64,000 nt of DNA from Rhodococcus sp. IEGM 1379 (GTDB lineage: Bacteria > Actinomycetota > Actinomycetes > Mycobacteriales > Mycobacteriaceae), in contig NZ_JASHKR010000001.1 of the NCBI RefSeq assembly GCF_030056815.1, positions 48,975-112,974 on the forward strand, given 5' to 3'. Numbering within the stretch: position 1 is the stretch's first letter; each line of letters opens with the position of its first letter. The notes below the pieces were generated by a model. That model was not told the origin of the DNA, searched no databases, and was given only the letters and a program-made list of their open reading frames with translations. Positions 18,057-26,238 of the stretch are shown in pieces. The translations under genes were made by a program, and so were the position numbers.

Positions 18057-18584
18057 GTGGCAAGCACAACCACGGCCGGATGGCGGCCCGCATTACCCGC
18101 GAATCCTGTTGTCGCAGTTTATGCGGGGAAAGTGTCCGCTGTCTTGGCTGTGGTTTGCTTTGCTGCTCACGTGCCCCTGCTGACGGCGCACCTCACACAG
18201 ATGCCAGGCAGAAGCATGCTGATGGCAACTGCTTCCCTGGCGTGCATTCCGTGCGTCCAACATCTGTGGGGTGCGCCGACCATTCGAGTGTGGGCCACTG
18301 CTGGGGGACTCGCAGGTTTCATGCTGCTGGTGCATCTGACGATCATCCAAAGTATGAGCGCGATGACCTCTGACCGCACTGCGATGGGGGCGACCTCCGG
18401 TGGACACCACATTGCCAGCCGTCTCGCGGATCCGGCAACGATTCACCAGTCGGGCAGCGAGATACTCACGTACCTAGCGACTGGCCTAGCTCTCGGTCAA
18501 GCCGGCCTTGCCGCCGTAGTTGTCGCGATTTCCGTGAAACGGCGCGACAGAAAACAGGGTGTGATCCACTCGAACCGGAGATAA
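18057..18584 (+). CDS. Four-TM membrane protein, possible tyrosinase partner
   Basis: A 175-residue integral membrane protein with four hydrophobic segments (about 24-46, 54-72, 78-100, 138-160). I do not recognise the family. It is rich in potential copper ligands: two Cys in IPCV and VCFAAH, several His (AAHVPLLTAHL, VQHLW, GGHHIASR) and Met (QMPGRSMLM, SMSAMTSDRTAMG). It follows the tyrosinase by 45 bases on the same strand, so the two are probably one operon. It could supply copper or anchor the enzyme, in the role MelC1 plays in Streptomyces, but that is inference. Its 3' end is duplicated at 19713-19774. Confidence 0.72.
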   Translation: MASTTTAGWRPALPANPVVAVYAGKVSAVLAVVCFAAHVPLLTAHLTQMPGRSMLMATASLACIPCVQHLWGAPTIRVWATAGGLAGFMLLVHLTIIQSMSAMTSDRTAMGATSGGHHIASRLADPATIHQSGSEILTYLATGLALGQAGLAAVVVAISVKRRDRKQGVIHSNRR

Positions 18585-18589
18585 CGGGC
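18528..18589 (+). repeat. Direct duplication, copy A (62 bp)
   Basis: These 62 bases at the end of the membrane-protein gene recur at 19713-19774 with 56 identical positions. Similarity continues upstream (GACTGG..T.GCTCTCG in both) with a gap in copy B. The pentapeptide gene lies between the copies. Confidence 0.9.
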
Positions 18590-18682
18590 ATGCGTGGACA
18601 GAAAACACCTCCGGAGTTGTGGCTGCGAGTAATCGCGCGACGTTGCTCGGGAGGTGTTTGCGGTGGGCAGATCTCAGCTCAT

Positions 18683-19486
18683 TCAGCTACCGAAAAGACT
18701 GAGCGATCCCAGCGATCCGGTCGACGAAGCGTCAGTGCCGACAGTGACGGTGAAGGTGCCCGAACCGATCGACGGAGAACCAGCCCGGACGCTATGGACG
18801 GTGCAGGTCACCGTCGTCGTACCGACTGGAAATGCACTGGTCGTATTCAGTGGGACAGCGACGTTCTGCGGTCGGGTACATCCGTCCAACGTCACGCCCG
18901 TCGCTCCCGCCGGTGCGGGAATCGTGACGGAAGCGCCATCGGCCGACGATGCAGCCGATCGGATGTTTGCCGGCACAATGCTGGTGCCGGTCAGCTTCGA
19001 TTTCGTCAGGTTCGTCCCGGTCAGGTCCGTCCAGGTCAGATCGGCGCCGGACAAGTTTGCGTCGGCAAGGTTCGCGCCGGTCAAGTTCGCGCCGGTCAAG
19101 TTCGCGTACCTCAGATTCGCGTCGCTGAGGTTCGCATTGATCAATTCCGCGTTGGTCAGGTTCGCGCTGCCCAGGTCCGCGCCGCGCAGGGTTGCGTCGG
19201 ACAGTTCTGCTCCAGCTAGTTTTGCGCCGGTCAGGTCCGCACCGGACAGGACAGCACCGGTCAGGTTCTTACCGGCAAGGTTAGCTCCGGAGCAATCGGA
19301 GACTTCGTTTTCAGATCCGTTCCAGACCGGGTTCGGTTCGTAGTGCGTGCACGCAGCGCGGAGGGCGTCGGCGGCACTAGCGGCCGCGATTCCCGTTCCT
19401 GCTGTCAAGATCGCGGCTGCAGCGAGAGCGGCGCCACCGCACGCGGCAGCGACCCGGGTACGGCGGTCGTGATCGAGTGTTGTCAT
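18683..19486 (-). CDS. Exported pentapeptide-repeat protein with C-terminal HYR-like domain
   Basis: A 267-residue exported protein. A hydrophobic signal (AACGGAALAAAAILTAGTGI, cleavage near ASA) leads into about 15 pentapeptide repeats of the A(N/D)LXX type (GANLAGKNLTGAVLSGADLT and onwards), which form a right-handed quadrilateral helix. A Cys-containing HYR-like domain follows (VPLNTTSAFPVGTTTVTC). The last residues, STGSLGSLSLFGS, resemble C-termini of other secreted Rhodococcus proteins. Start ATG 19486 is preferred over the GTG 36 bases upstream. The function is unknown; such repeats are usually structural or mimic nucleic acid. It is convergent with the tyrosinase operon. Confidence 0.85.
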   Translation of the reverse strand: MTTLDHDRRTRVAAACGGAALAAAAILTAGTGIAAASAADALRAACTHYEPNPVWNGSENEVSDCSGANLAGKNLTGAVLSGADLTGAKLAGAELSDATLRGADLGSANLTNAELINANLSDANLRYANLTGANLTGANLADANLSGADLTWTDLTGTNLTKSKLTGTSIVPANIRSAASSADGASVTIPAPAGATGVTLDGCTRPQNVAVPLNTTSAFPVGTTTVTCTVHSVRAGSPSIGSGTFTVTVGTDASSTGSLGSLSLFGS

Positions 19487-19712
19487 GTGATCTGTGTGCC
19501 CTTTCAGAACTGATCTCCGCACGGGTGCGGTGCGGCCACGAAGAGTAACCGCGGCCTACGAACATAACGAACATTCACCCGATATGGGCTCGATTTAGCC
19601 ATAGTGGGTATTTGAGGACCCGAATACGCCCCGGAACGAAAGCTGTTGCTACACGCTCGAACCAACTGTCGGTTCCGAATTGCGTACCGCGACTGGACTG
19701 GCTCTCGTCGTA

Positions 19713-19774
19713 ATTTCCGTGAAACGGCGCGACAGACAATCGGGTGTGATCCACTCGAATCGGAAATGACGGGC
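19713..19774 (+). repeat. Direct duplication, copy B (62 bp)
   Basis: A degenerate copy of 18528-18589, lying just upstream of the secreted protein gene at 19813. Copy B is non-coding here: it is the decayed 3' end of a second membrane-protein gene, or a duplication product. It is part of the 326-base stretch 19487-19812, which otherwise shows no gene. Confidence 0.9.
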
Positions 19775-19812
19775 GTTGCCCGTTTTCAGCAAATATCGGA
19801 AATGGAGAAGCG

Positions 19813-21318
19813 ATGCAGAAGTTGCGGTACAACGCCCCGAAGACGGGGGCAAGGGGCCGGTTGGCTCTGACCGCACTGACGGCTGTGCTGATGACCGCTT
19901 CTGCCAGCACCGCATCGGCGCTGCCCACTTGGGGGCCACTTGCCCCGGCGAACCCGTTCCTCGGACCCCTGGGAACCTCGACGATGCACGGAGACGCAGG
20001 TTCCTCGGACGCCACCCCACTCGCAGGCCCGGGCTCCGGTGCACTGTCAGTCGATCCGGTTCCCTTGGCTGCTGCATGCCCGACGTTGCTCGAAGGCTCC
20101 GACGGCCTGGTTCTGGCGTTGTGCACCAGCATTCTCGGACAGGTTCCGACCGTGCACCTGATCGACACTTCGGCAATGGGTACGGGCTCATTGGGTTCGT
20201 TGGGAGGATCTTCGTCGCCCGCGGCTTCGGTGGCGCAGCTTGAACTCCCGAAAGGCAGCCTGCTCGGCGGCGTCTACGCGTACTTGGACAACGCGGACCG
20301 ACTTGTTGCAGTCGACGGAAACCGCCAACTTGTGCGTGTCCAGCATGAGCAGACAACAAACGGCAGTTGGCGACTGTTCGTCGACCAGTCCGTCGACCTG
20401 AGTGGTTCAATTCCCGACGGCGACAACGTCACCGGTCTTGCACCGGACTGGCAAGGCAATGTGTGGTTCGCGACGGGCGCCGGTCGCGTCGGACGCGTCG
20501 ACGTGGGAGGAGTCACCCGCACACTGGCGTTGCCTGTGGGCGAGGAAGTGCAGAACAGTATTTCTACTTCCGTCGCCGGTACCGCAGTCGCAACTACTCA
20601 CGCGTTGTATCAACTCAGTGCTGACACGGACGGCACGCCGAAGATCGACTGGCGTGCGGCGTACGACCGTGGCAGTGCTCGTAAGCCGGGTCAGCTCAGT
20701 TGGGGAACCGGTTCGACGCCAACCTACTTCGGCCCCAACGGATCTGACTACCTGACCATTGTCGACAGTGCCGACACTCAGGTGAGTCTCCTGGTCTACC
20801 GCGCATCGACCGGTGAAACTGTCTGCAGCCAAACAGTTCTCACCACCGGAGGCCCGGGCAGTGAGAACTCGCCGATCGGCATCGGTAACTCGGTTTTCGT
20901 TGCCAGTACCTACGGCTACCCGTACCCGACTGTGCCCGCGGGCGCCGGACCGGCTGTACCCGCCAGCGCACCGTTTGTCGGCGGAATGACCCGAGTTGAT
21001 GTCGACGTCGACGGTGAAGGCTGTCACACGGTCTGGAACAACGATGCTCGCAGCTCTGCGGTGCCGCACCTGTCGACAGCCGACGGAAATTTGTACACCG
21101 TTGTCCGTCAAGGACTTCCGTCTTCGTCTGACAAAACCTCGCCGCTCGATGAATTTGCGTTCGCAGTGATCGATCCGAACACGGGAAATACTCTGGCGAT
21201 GCGTGATCTGCCCGGGACGATGATCAACGACACCTTGCAGATGTCAGCGCTCATCGACTCGTCGGGTGACTACCTGCAGGGAACGATCAGTGGTGTGATC
21301 CGAGTTAGCGGCCAGTAG
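19813..21318 (+). CDS. Secreted protein, probable beta-propeller
   Basis: A 501-residue exported protein of unknown function. The signal peptide is clear: KTGARGRLALTALTAVLMTA with cleavage near ASA at about 36. The mature part has blade-like strands, such as VTGLAPDWQGNVWFATGAGR and DNADRLVAVDGNRQLVRV, and recurring Asp-Gly turns that suggest a WD40- or NHL-type propeller. An SMGTGSLGSLGGSSSP linker lies at about 120-135. Four cysteines could form disulfides. GGAG five bases before ATG 19813 supports the start. It could be a cell-surface or binding protein; no enzymatic motif is visible. Confidence 0.8.
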   Translation: MQKLRYNAPKTGARGRLALTALTAVLMTASASTASALPTWGPLAPANPFLGPLGTSTMHGDAGSSDATPLAGPGSGALSVDPVPLAAACPTLLEGSDGLVLALCTSILGQVPTVHLIDTSAMGTGSLGSLGGSSSPAASVAQLELPKGSLLGGVYAYLDNADRLVAVDGNRQLVRVQHEQTTNGSWRLFVDQSVDLSGSIPDGDNVTGLAPDWQGNVWFATGAGRVGRVDVGGVTRTLALPVGEEVQNSISTSVAGTAVATTHALYQLSADTDGTPKIDWRAAYDRGSARKPGQLSWGTGSTPTYFGPNGSDYLTIVDSADTQVSLLVYRASTGETVCSQTVLTTGGPGSENSPIGIGNSVFVASTYGYPYPTVPAGAGPAVPASAPFVGGMTRVDVDVDGEGCHTVWNNDARSSAVPHLSTADGNLYTVVRQGLPSSSDKTSPLDEFAFAVIDPNTGNTLAMRDLPGTMINDTLQMSALIDSSGDYLQGTISGVIRVSGQ

Positions 21319-21346
21319 AGCCGGCAGGTGATCGCCCCGACAACTC

Positions 21347-21706
21347 TCAGCGTGCGGGGGGATGTGCTGGATCGAGTGTTACCGTGACGGTTACCCGGCC
21401 GCGGGCGTCACGGTGACTGACCGCATGTCCGGTGCGATCTACTCCATTCAGGGTGGCTGTTAACGGTGCGCCTTCGTTCCGAAAGTTGCGCCACCAGTTC
21501 TTCTTGTCGGGCAGAGCAACTCTGATGAGGAGTTTGTTTCCTGATTGAGTGAAGGACACAGGAAGGCTGAACGTCTTACCGGACTTGCGTCCGGTGTACG
21601 TGAGCACGACCATCGACCTTCCGGCGAACTTCCCCAGGACGGGGATCCGCGTCGAGGCCAACACAAGCTTGTTCACCGCGGCGGCGACCTTCTGAAACGT
21701 GTTCAT
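21347..21706 (-). CDS. Deazaflavin (F420)-dependent nitroreductase family protein
   Basis: A 119-residue protein of the DUF385/Ddn group. Marks are LASTRIPVLGKFAGRSMVVL, YTGRKSGKTFSLPVSF (cofactor-binding strand) and NWWRNFRNEGAPLTATLNG. Mycobacterial relatives use F420H2 to reduce quinones and nitro compounds. It is convergent with the secreted protein gene at 19813 and monocistronic. Confidence 0.88.
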   Translation of the reverse strand: MNTFQKVAAAVNKLVLASTRIPVLGKFAGRSMVVLTYTGRKSGKTFSLPVSFTQSGNKLLIRVALPDKKNWWRNFRNEGAPLTATLNGVDRTGHAVSHRDARGRVTVTVTLDPAHPPAR

Positions 21707-21796
21707 GCTTCGATCCTTCCATTTTCGGCCAGCTCAATCAGCTCACCGGTTGTCACGGCAGGGAACTGCACAGCGGGTCAGAGTTGGTGTTTCCTG

Positions 21797-23461
21797 TCAG
21801 CGGACCACCAGGTCGTGGTCGGTGGCGCTGAGCGTGATCGCCGCGATGTGCCTGCCGCGCATCCAGTCTCGGACAAACGCGTCCAGCGCGGGATTCGATA
21901 CCCGGGCCGCATACGCGTCCGCCGGGATCTCGATCGCCCCGACGAGGTGGCGCGGGTTGGCATCGAGGCCGGGTGCGCGGGGTGTCATCCGGAGTCCGTC
22001 GGCGGTGTGCAGGACGACCGGAATGGCGGTGCCATCCGGTGCGGTTACGGTCGCGGTCCGAGTGGTGGCAACCGGATCGAAGTGGTCCACGTCCAGTCGG
22101 TAGCCGGACGGCTGCGCGTGCTGGCCGATAGCGTCCAACATGCGCGGATCCACCACCGTGTACGGAAATCCGATGTCGATCAGTGTCTGACCGTCGATGG
22201 CGCCGTCGCGGGCAGGCAGGGTCGTGGAAAGGTTCCAGGGAGCGGCGGGAGCCAAGGTATCGGTCGAGCGGTCCGTCGGCGAGTTCTCGATCGGCGTACC
22301 GAGGAAGGCCGCGCCGGTCGGCGTGAACTCCCACATGCCGCCCACCATATCTTTGTGCCAGAAACCGGATTCGCCGCCGCTACGGCCCTCCACACGCAAT
22401 TCGCGCCGATTCGGACCGGGCCCGAGGGAGTGCACGCTGATCGCGGACGTGATCTCTCCGGGAATCTTGGGTTGGTGCACCCACTCCGGCGCCGGCAGTT
22501 GAATCGCGGCGGTGCTGCGATCGAGCGTCTCGACGACGAGATTGGGTGCGGTTGGCTTGGCTGACTGGTCGTCCCAGCTGTAGCGGAAGAAGATCGAGTC
22601 CGATCCTGACGAGTCGAAATCGAATGTGCGGGTGTACATGTCGCCATACGTGTTCATCACGAAAGTGGTCGATCCGGCCCCCGACAATGATTCGGCCTGG
22701 AACCGTCCGCCGAGCGGCCCGCCGATCTCGTAGCTGTCGTCGTTGGGCAGCCACGGGTCCGCGTAGGTGATGCGGCTGCCGTCCCCGGTCAACGCGGGGA
22801 GCATCGTCATCTTGCCGTATCCGACGTAGTGGATTCGGCCTGCGATGTCGGTGAACGTCTGGTTGTCCCAGGGTGAGGACACACTCAACGCCCACCCGTT
22901 CGGCCGGTCCCCGGGTAGTTGCCGACCGGGACCGGCCCACAGGGGTGCGCCCCACGCGGAGGTCCAGTTCCACAGAAGCGGGTCCTGGGATGCGTTGTCC
23001 ATCGTGTAAATCCAGCCGTTGTCGTCAACCGCGACGAGTTCGTCGTCGTCCAGCGATATCCCGACTAGTCGGCTGCGCAGGCACTCGGGCGTCGGCACGT
23101 AACGCCAGGGCTCCGCCGTGGGCGCACGGGCTTCCCTCGGCCGGGTGAGCAGGTCGTGGCCGACGAGTGCGAACTCCCAGAACCGATTGAACTGAGTGGT
23201 CGGCGTGCGAACCTCGACGGATGTCGGGGCGTCCGGGCCGATGAACGCCGGCAGGTGGGCTAGCCCGACTCGGCCACCGCCGGAGGGTGCCCCAGGTGGA
23301 AGTTGGGCGGTCCCGAACGGTACGCAGCCCGCTGGTCCGGCCTCCGTGGGTGTGGCTGCGGCGAGGGGCATGGGTAACAGCAGGCTTGCTGCAAGGAGGA
23401 TGCCAACGCGCAGCAATCGCGGTCGGTGAGGTTGCGAATTTCCACGGTTGGTGTCGTTCAC
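21797..23461 (-). CDS. Large secreted protein of unknown function
   Basis: A 554-residue exported protein. Its N-terminus has a basic region and the hydrophobic run VGILLAASLLLPMPLAAATP. Segments such as LVAVDDNGWIYTMDNASQDP and IHYVGYGKMTMLPALTGDGS look like propeller blades. RIADPW/YADPWLPNDDSYEIGG-type loops and a C-terminal section with GTAIPVVLHTADGLRMTPRA complete it. I recognise no catalytic motif. The GTG at 23461 is chosen because it precedes the signal peptide closely; the frame is open 57 bases further. GC and codon bias are slightly higher than the neighbours. Confidence 0.75.
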   Translation of the reverse strand: MNDTNRGNSQPHRPRLLRVGILLAASLLLPMPLAAATPTEAGPAGCVPFGTAQLPPGAPSGGGRVGLAHLPAFIGPDAPTSVEVRTPTTQFNRFWEFALVGHDLLTRPREARAPTAEPWRYVPTPECLRSRLVGISLDDDELVAVDDNGWIYTMDNASQDPLLWNWTSAWGAPLWAGPGRQLPGDRPNGWALSVSSPWDNQTFTDIAGRIHYVGYGKMTMLPALTGDGSRITYADPWLPNDDSYEIGGPLGGRFQAESLSGAGSTTFVMNTYGDMYTRTFDFDSSGSDSIFFRYSWDDQSAKPTAPNLVVETLDRSTAAIQLPAPEWVHQPKIPGEITSAISVHSLGPGPNRRELRVEGRSGGESGFWHKDMVGGMWEFTPTGAAFLGTPIENSPTDRSTDTLAPAAPWNLSTTLPARDGAIDGQTLIDIGFPYTVVDPRMLDAIGQHAQPSGYRLDVDHFDPVATTRTATVTAPDGTAIPVVLHTADGLRMTPRAPGLDANPRHLVGAIEIPADAYAARVSNPALDAFVRDWMRGRHIAAITLSATDHDLVVR

Positions 23462-23596
23462 TGTCCGAGTGTCGCACGATTCGACACCTTGAACACATTG
23501 ATCCCGTGGACGGTGCATCCGTGTCGGTCGCGGCGTTGGCGCTTCGGCGCGGATTCAGAATCCCCGAACCGATTGTGGTCCTTTGTCATTGGACAC

Positions 23597-24232
23597 TCAA
23601 TTGGTTGCCAACTCGCGTCCTTGAATGGCTGACACCACAAGATCGCTCTTAGGTAAACTCACCCCGGACTGCATGGCGTCGACCCATTCTGCTGTCGTGG
23701 CGACTGCAGCAAAGTTCGAGTGAAGAAGAACCATGAGGGTCCTGTGCAGTGATTCGGCCGATACCTGCCCTGCCTCGTTCGCCAAGTGGATCGACCCGGT
23801 GGCGTCGGCGAGAATCTCAGCGGAAAACCCCAGGGCGTCGGACTCTGCGGCGGTGGCAAGGTCGCAGTTATTGGTCATGTAGCCGACGATCGTGATGGTG
23901 TCGACGTTTCTCTCACGCAACCATTCGGCGACACCGGTCCCGGCGAACACGCTTGCGTACTGCTTTTGTACCTGCATCCACGCCGGATCGACGAGTTCCT
24001 CGAGTTCGGGGTGGAGTGACCAACCGGCCGTACCTTCGGCGAAGATCGGGGCGCCTTCGGGCGTCCTGTGCGAAACGATTACGACTGGGACTTCTTTCGC
24101 AACAGCAACTTTGACCGTGCTGAGGATGTTGGCCAGAGACTCGTCGCGCGGCGGGTACTGGATCTGTAGAGGTCCGTCGAAATACTCCTGCTGGACGTCG
24201 ACGACGATGAGGGCACGGCGGGGTGTAGCCAC
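23597..24232 (-). CDS. Isochorismatase-family cysteine hydrolase
   Basis: A 211-residue cysteine hydrolase. It opens with RRALIVVDVQQEYFDGPLQI, containing the catalytic Asp, and has the family cis-peptide and nucleophile region IVGYMTNNCDLATAAESDAL, with Cys as nucleophile. A Lys is in the middle (VQKQYASVF). Members hydrolyse nicotinamide, biuret-like or other amides; this one resembles the group found beside GlxA-type AraC regulators. The start is GTG 24232. It is divergent from the AraC-type gene, which probably regulated it. Confidence 0.88.
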   Translation of the reverse strand: MATPRRALIVVDVQQEYFDGPLQIQYPPRDESLANILSTVKVAVAKEVPVVIVSHRTPEGAPIFAEGTAGWSLHPELEELVDPAWMQVQKQYASVFAGTGVAEWLRERNVDTITIVGYMTNNCDLATAAESDALGFSAEILADATGSIHLANEAGQVSAESLHRTLMVLLHSNFAAVATTAEWVDAMQSGVSLPKSDLVVSAIQGRELATN

Positions 24233-24438
24233 AGTTGATCACTCCTGGAAGGTAGAGCGGGTTCAGTTGCGCGTCGGCGGCGCCGGCGCTGCTCATCCAT
24301 TCTTCGGTAGGTCGTCTTGGGCTCGCACCTGCCTGGGAAACCAGGCTTTGGTCTGATCGAGCAGGCGGGGTTCGCACCGTCGAGGGATACTCGATCGGCG
24401 ACGTAGCGGGACCGAGCACACTCGACTGGGCCGATATT

Positions 24439-25266
24439 GTGGTCATTCCCTCATGGCCGCTGCCACTTTCACCGATCAGTGAGCGATTGCGAGCACCGCT
24501 TTCCGCCGCGCACTCTCGCGGTACTCCGATCGTAGGGTTGTGCCTCGGAGCTTTTGCTGTCGCCGACGCCGGGTTCCTCGACGGCCGCTCGGCCGTCACC
24601 CATTGGGAGATGATGCCCGCACTCGCTGAACGCCACCCCAGCATCCGCTTGGACGAATCGGTGCTCTACATCGATCACGGCGATGTCATGACTTCCGCGG
24701 GGACGGCTTCCGCTATCGACGCGTGCCTGCATCTGGTGCGGAAGCATCTTGGATCGGCAGTCGCCACCCGGGTGGCACGGAGTCTTGTTGTCGCACCACA
24801 CCGAGAGGGCGGGCAGGCTCAGTACATCGAGCGCCCACTCGCGGAACCTGCCACCGACACAGCGATGCCACATCTGTTGGAGTGGGCGCTCGGGCGACTC
24901 GACGAGTCGCTTTCCATCGACAGCCTCGCAGCTCAGGCCCGGATGAGCCGTCGAAACTTCGTACGGCAGTTCCGTCTTGCTACGGGAACCACACCGGCGC
25001 GGTGGGTTCTCGAGCAGCGACTGGGCGAGGCTCGCACTCTCTTGGAGACGACAGACTGGAGTATCGATGCCATCGCAGTCGCGTGTGGGTTCGGAAGCGC
25101 TGTCACCTTTCGGCAGAACTTCGTTTCCTCGTTCGCAACCACTCCCACTGCGTATCGGAAGCAGTTCGCCGACCACTCTGCTATCGGTCGGCGGGGGGGG
25201 GGGGGGAACACCACTGAGCGTTGTCGCCGCGCAACCTCGGCAACTGTCAGTCGGATTCGTCGGTGA
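24439..25266 (+). CDS. GlxA-type AraC-family regulator, N-terminally truncated
   Basis: A 275-residue regulator with a DJ-1/PfpI-like N-terminal domain (GTPIVGLCLGAFAVADAGFL) and a C-terminal AraC helix-turn-helix pair (SIDSLAAQARMSRRNFVRQF and IDAIAVACGFGSAVTFRQNF). Family members are about 320 residues and start a full strand earlier. In the same frame, 24290-24438 encodes homologous sequence (WETRLWSDRAGGVRTVEGYS, then AGPSTLDWADI) but has no start codon, and a TAG closes the frame near 24250. The first 40-60 residues are therefore lost or frame-shifted. A G14 run at 25193 lies in the last 25 codons. Function may be impaired. Confidence 0.7.
   Translation: MVIPSWPLPLSPISERLRAPLSAAHSRGTPIVGLCLGAFAVADAGFLDGRSAVTHWEMMPALAERHPSIRLDESVLYIDHGDVMTSAGTASAIDACLHLVRKHLGSAVATRVARSLVVAPHREGGQAQYIERPLAEPATDTAMPHLLEWALGRLDESLSIDSLAAQARMSRRNFVRQFRLATGTTPARWVLEQRLGEARTLLETTDWSIDAIAVACGFGSAVTFRQNFVSSFATTPTAYRKQFADHSAIGRRGGGGNTTERCRRATSATVSRIRR
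25193..25206. repeat. G14 homopolymer
   Basis: Fourteen consecutive G near the 3' end of the AraC-type gene, after the conserved helix-turn-helix. It could be a slippage-prone tract or an assembly error; similar long G/C runs mark the damaged window end. Confidence 0.95.
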
Positions 25267-25491
25267 TCGACGGTTTATCGGATGAACCAGCAACCGGGAT
25301 TGCTCGCAGTCAGACCTCTCCGATGCTTGACAACGTCGCACGGTCGAAGCGTACGGAACGGTCGTTGAAGGGGACGTGCGAGGCTGCTGTCGACGCAATT
25401 CCGGGTGCAGTCGCAATCAAACCTGACAATGGTGCCGGGGAGAAAGGCTTCGCCACAGAAGAGGACAGAGCTGAAATCCGCTCGAGCAGGC

Positions 25492-26190
25492 TTACTGAGC
25501 TTCGCCGCTCAGTTTGTCTGCAGCTGCGATCATCTCGGGGATAGCGGCTCGGGCGAGTTCTTCGGATGCCGAGATCAATGTGAGGCATCCGGCTGGCTCG
25601 TTGGCTGGTTGTTTCAGGGGTACACCGAGTCCCCAATAGCCGGGCTCGACTTCACCGTAGCTGAGAACGTAACCGTCGCGGCGGGCGTCGGTTACCCGAC
25701 TTGACTCGCCGGGAAGGGGAGGTTGACTGGCGAGTAACGCATAGCCGGCTGCGCCGCGGTCTATGGGATGGCGACCACCCTCACGGAACGATACCCAGTA
25801 GCGGGCGTTCTTCGGTTCGACCACCGCGACGGCTACCGCTTCGGTGCGTTCGGCGACAAACATTGCGACGCTCGCGCCCAGGGAATTCGCGAGTCTGCGC
25901 AACAACGGTGTTGCTTCGTCCCGTAGTCCGGCGTAGAGGTCTCGAGCCAGTGCTGCCAATCCGCCAGCGGCGCGGTACTTACCGTCCGTGCTGCGTTTGA
26001 TGAGCCGAAAGTCGGCGACGGTGGTAAGTAATCGTGACGCGATGGTCCGATGGACGCCCAGCGCGTCGGCAACTTCCTGGATAGTCATCCCGTCGGGTGT
26101 GGTGGCCACCAATTCGAGAGCTTGCAAGCCGCGGGCCAGTGTCTGCGAGCCTGGTTGTTTGACTGACGACCCATTCGATTCTGAAGTCAC
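25492..26190 (-). CDS. IclR-family regulator of the hpp/mhp operon (HppR/MhpR-like)
   Basis: A 232-residue IclR-type regulator. The N-terminal winged helix is LARGLQALELVATTPDG with IQEVADALGVHRTIASRLLT; the C-terminal effector domain includes SVAMFVAERTEAVAVAVVEP and HPIDRGAAGYALLASQPPLP. The GTG at 26190 is the likely start. It is the last gene of the 3-(3-hydroxyphenyl)propionate operon, 48 bases after the transporter gene, the same order as hppR in Rhodococcus. It probably senses 3-(3-hydroxyphenyl)propionate and controls the promoter upstream of mhpA. Confidence 0.85.
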   Translation of the reverse strand: MTSESNGSSVKQPGSQTLARGLQALELVATTPDGMTIQEVADALGVHRTIASRLLTTVADFRLIKRSTDGKYRAAGGLAALARDLYAGLRDEATPLLRRLANSLGASVAMFVAERTEAVAVAVVEPKNARYWVSFREGGRHPIDRGAAGYALLASQPPLPGESSRVTDARRDGYVLSYGEVEPGYWGLGVPLKQPANEPAGCLTLISASEELARAAIPEMIAAADKLSGEAQ

Positions 26191-26238
26191 AGTATGGACT
26201 CTATTCCCTCGGGACATGCCGGCAGATCGACACATGGT

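Noticed and set aside
18603..18659. 10-bp inverted repeat (AAACACCTCC / GGAGGTGTTT) with a 37-base loop between convergent genes
   Set aside because: The loop is long and the stem short; a terminator is possible but not supportable.
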